Source: JBDSTZ01 sp039927975 (lineage in GTDB: Bacteria > Pseudomonadota > Gammaproteobacteria > Burkholderiales > Burkholderiaceae_D). Taken from it: DNA of 5,093 bases. Position numbers and translations under genes: made by a program. Of this stretch, positions 5,050 to 5,093 are shown piece after piece. The notes beneath the pieces are model-generated. The model saw only the letters and a list, made by a program, of their open reading frames with translations, was not told the origin of the DNA and made no database searches. The DNA is taken from the NCBI GenBank assembly GCA_039927975.1, contig JBDSTZ010000171.1, forward strand, positions 1 through 5,093, given 5' to 3'. Numbering within the stretch: the stretch's first letter is position 1; each line of letters starts with the position of its first letter.

Positions 5050-5093
5050 TTACGCGGCTGCAAAGGCGAGCAGCGGGGCGCCGTCGGCGACCT
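5050..5093 (-). CDS. C-terminal tip of upstream gene, possibly methylcrotonyl-CoA carboxylase alpha
   Basis: A minus-strand frame enters from the right edge and ends at TAA (plus 5050-5052), giving 13 codons, V-A-D-G-A-P-L-L-A-F-A-A-A. The V-x-x-G-x-x-L-L-x-F pattern is the closing strand of a biotinyl/lipoyl domain, as at the C-terminus of biotin-carrying acyl-CoA carboxylase alpha subunits. Next to HMG-CoA lyase, the best candidate is 3-methylcrotonyl-CoA carboxylase alpha (LiuD/MccA), which acts two steps earlier in leucine degradation. With so few residues the identity rests mainly on context. It lies 219 nt upstream of ghrA, so the two may or may not share a transcript. Confidence 0.45.
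   Translation of the reverse strand, partial: VADGAPLLAFAAA

Overview
The window looks like chromosomal DNA of a GC-rich betaproteobacterium, most plausibly Oxalobacteraceae (Massilia/Duganella/Janthinobacterium type). This is inferred from a PEP-CTERM protein, a leucine-catabolism HMG-CoA lyase, a GhrA-type reductase, a TonB-like protein with a Cys-containing GCRW tail, and high GC with strong G/C third positions in the core genes. No 16S or other decisive taxonomic marker is present.

Left part (1-1257) is a mosaic. Two visibly AT-richer plus-strand genes, an acidic protein of unknown function (2-343, 5' end outside the window) and a small putative lipoprotein (756-1205), alternate with GC-rich minus-strand remnants. 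The piece at 344-655 holds the N-terminal half of a YraN (UPF0102) gene. It is cut off at the stop codon of the first AT-rich gene and carries a 4-nt duplication that shifts the frame. A possible LpoA/LppC scrap lies upstream of it. A short GC-rich reading frame at 1206-1257 also stops being gene-like where the lipoprotein gene begins. The layout suggests repeated insertion/deletion or illegitimate recombination that brought foreign genes into core DNA. No transposase, integrase or clear attC site is visible.

Middle part (1258-2905): a minus-strand protein with a TonB-type membrane anchor but no TonB C-terminal domain; a divergent intergenic region with an inverted repeat, a 9-nt direct repeat and a good sigma70 promoter; a complete tRNA-Pro(TGG) with encoded CCA and a downstream hairpin; then a secreted PEP-CTERM protein on the plus strand.

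Right part (2960-5093), minus strand: the 3' tip of a gene whose last residues resemble a biotinyl-carboxylase end (possibly 3-methylcrotonyl-CoA carboxylase alpha), then a GhrA-like 2-hydroxyacid dehydrogenase, then HMG-CoA lyase. The last two are 29 nt apart and probably co-transcribed. HMG-CoA lyase performs the last step of leucine/isovalerate degradation (to acetyl-CoA and acetoacetate) and methylcrotonyl-CoA carboxylase an earlier one, so this is most likely the tail of a liu-type operon. The 219-nt gap before ghrA contains a dRS3/REP-like hairpin repeat and three 15-nt tandem repeats.

I see no convincing new defence, mobile or RNA system. The most notable points are the mosaic junctions with the broken yraN, the TonB-like protein lacking a TonB domain, an Asp-to-His change beside the active-site loop of HMG-CoA lyase, and the repeats in the ghrA leader.
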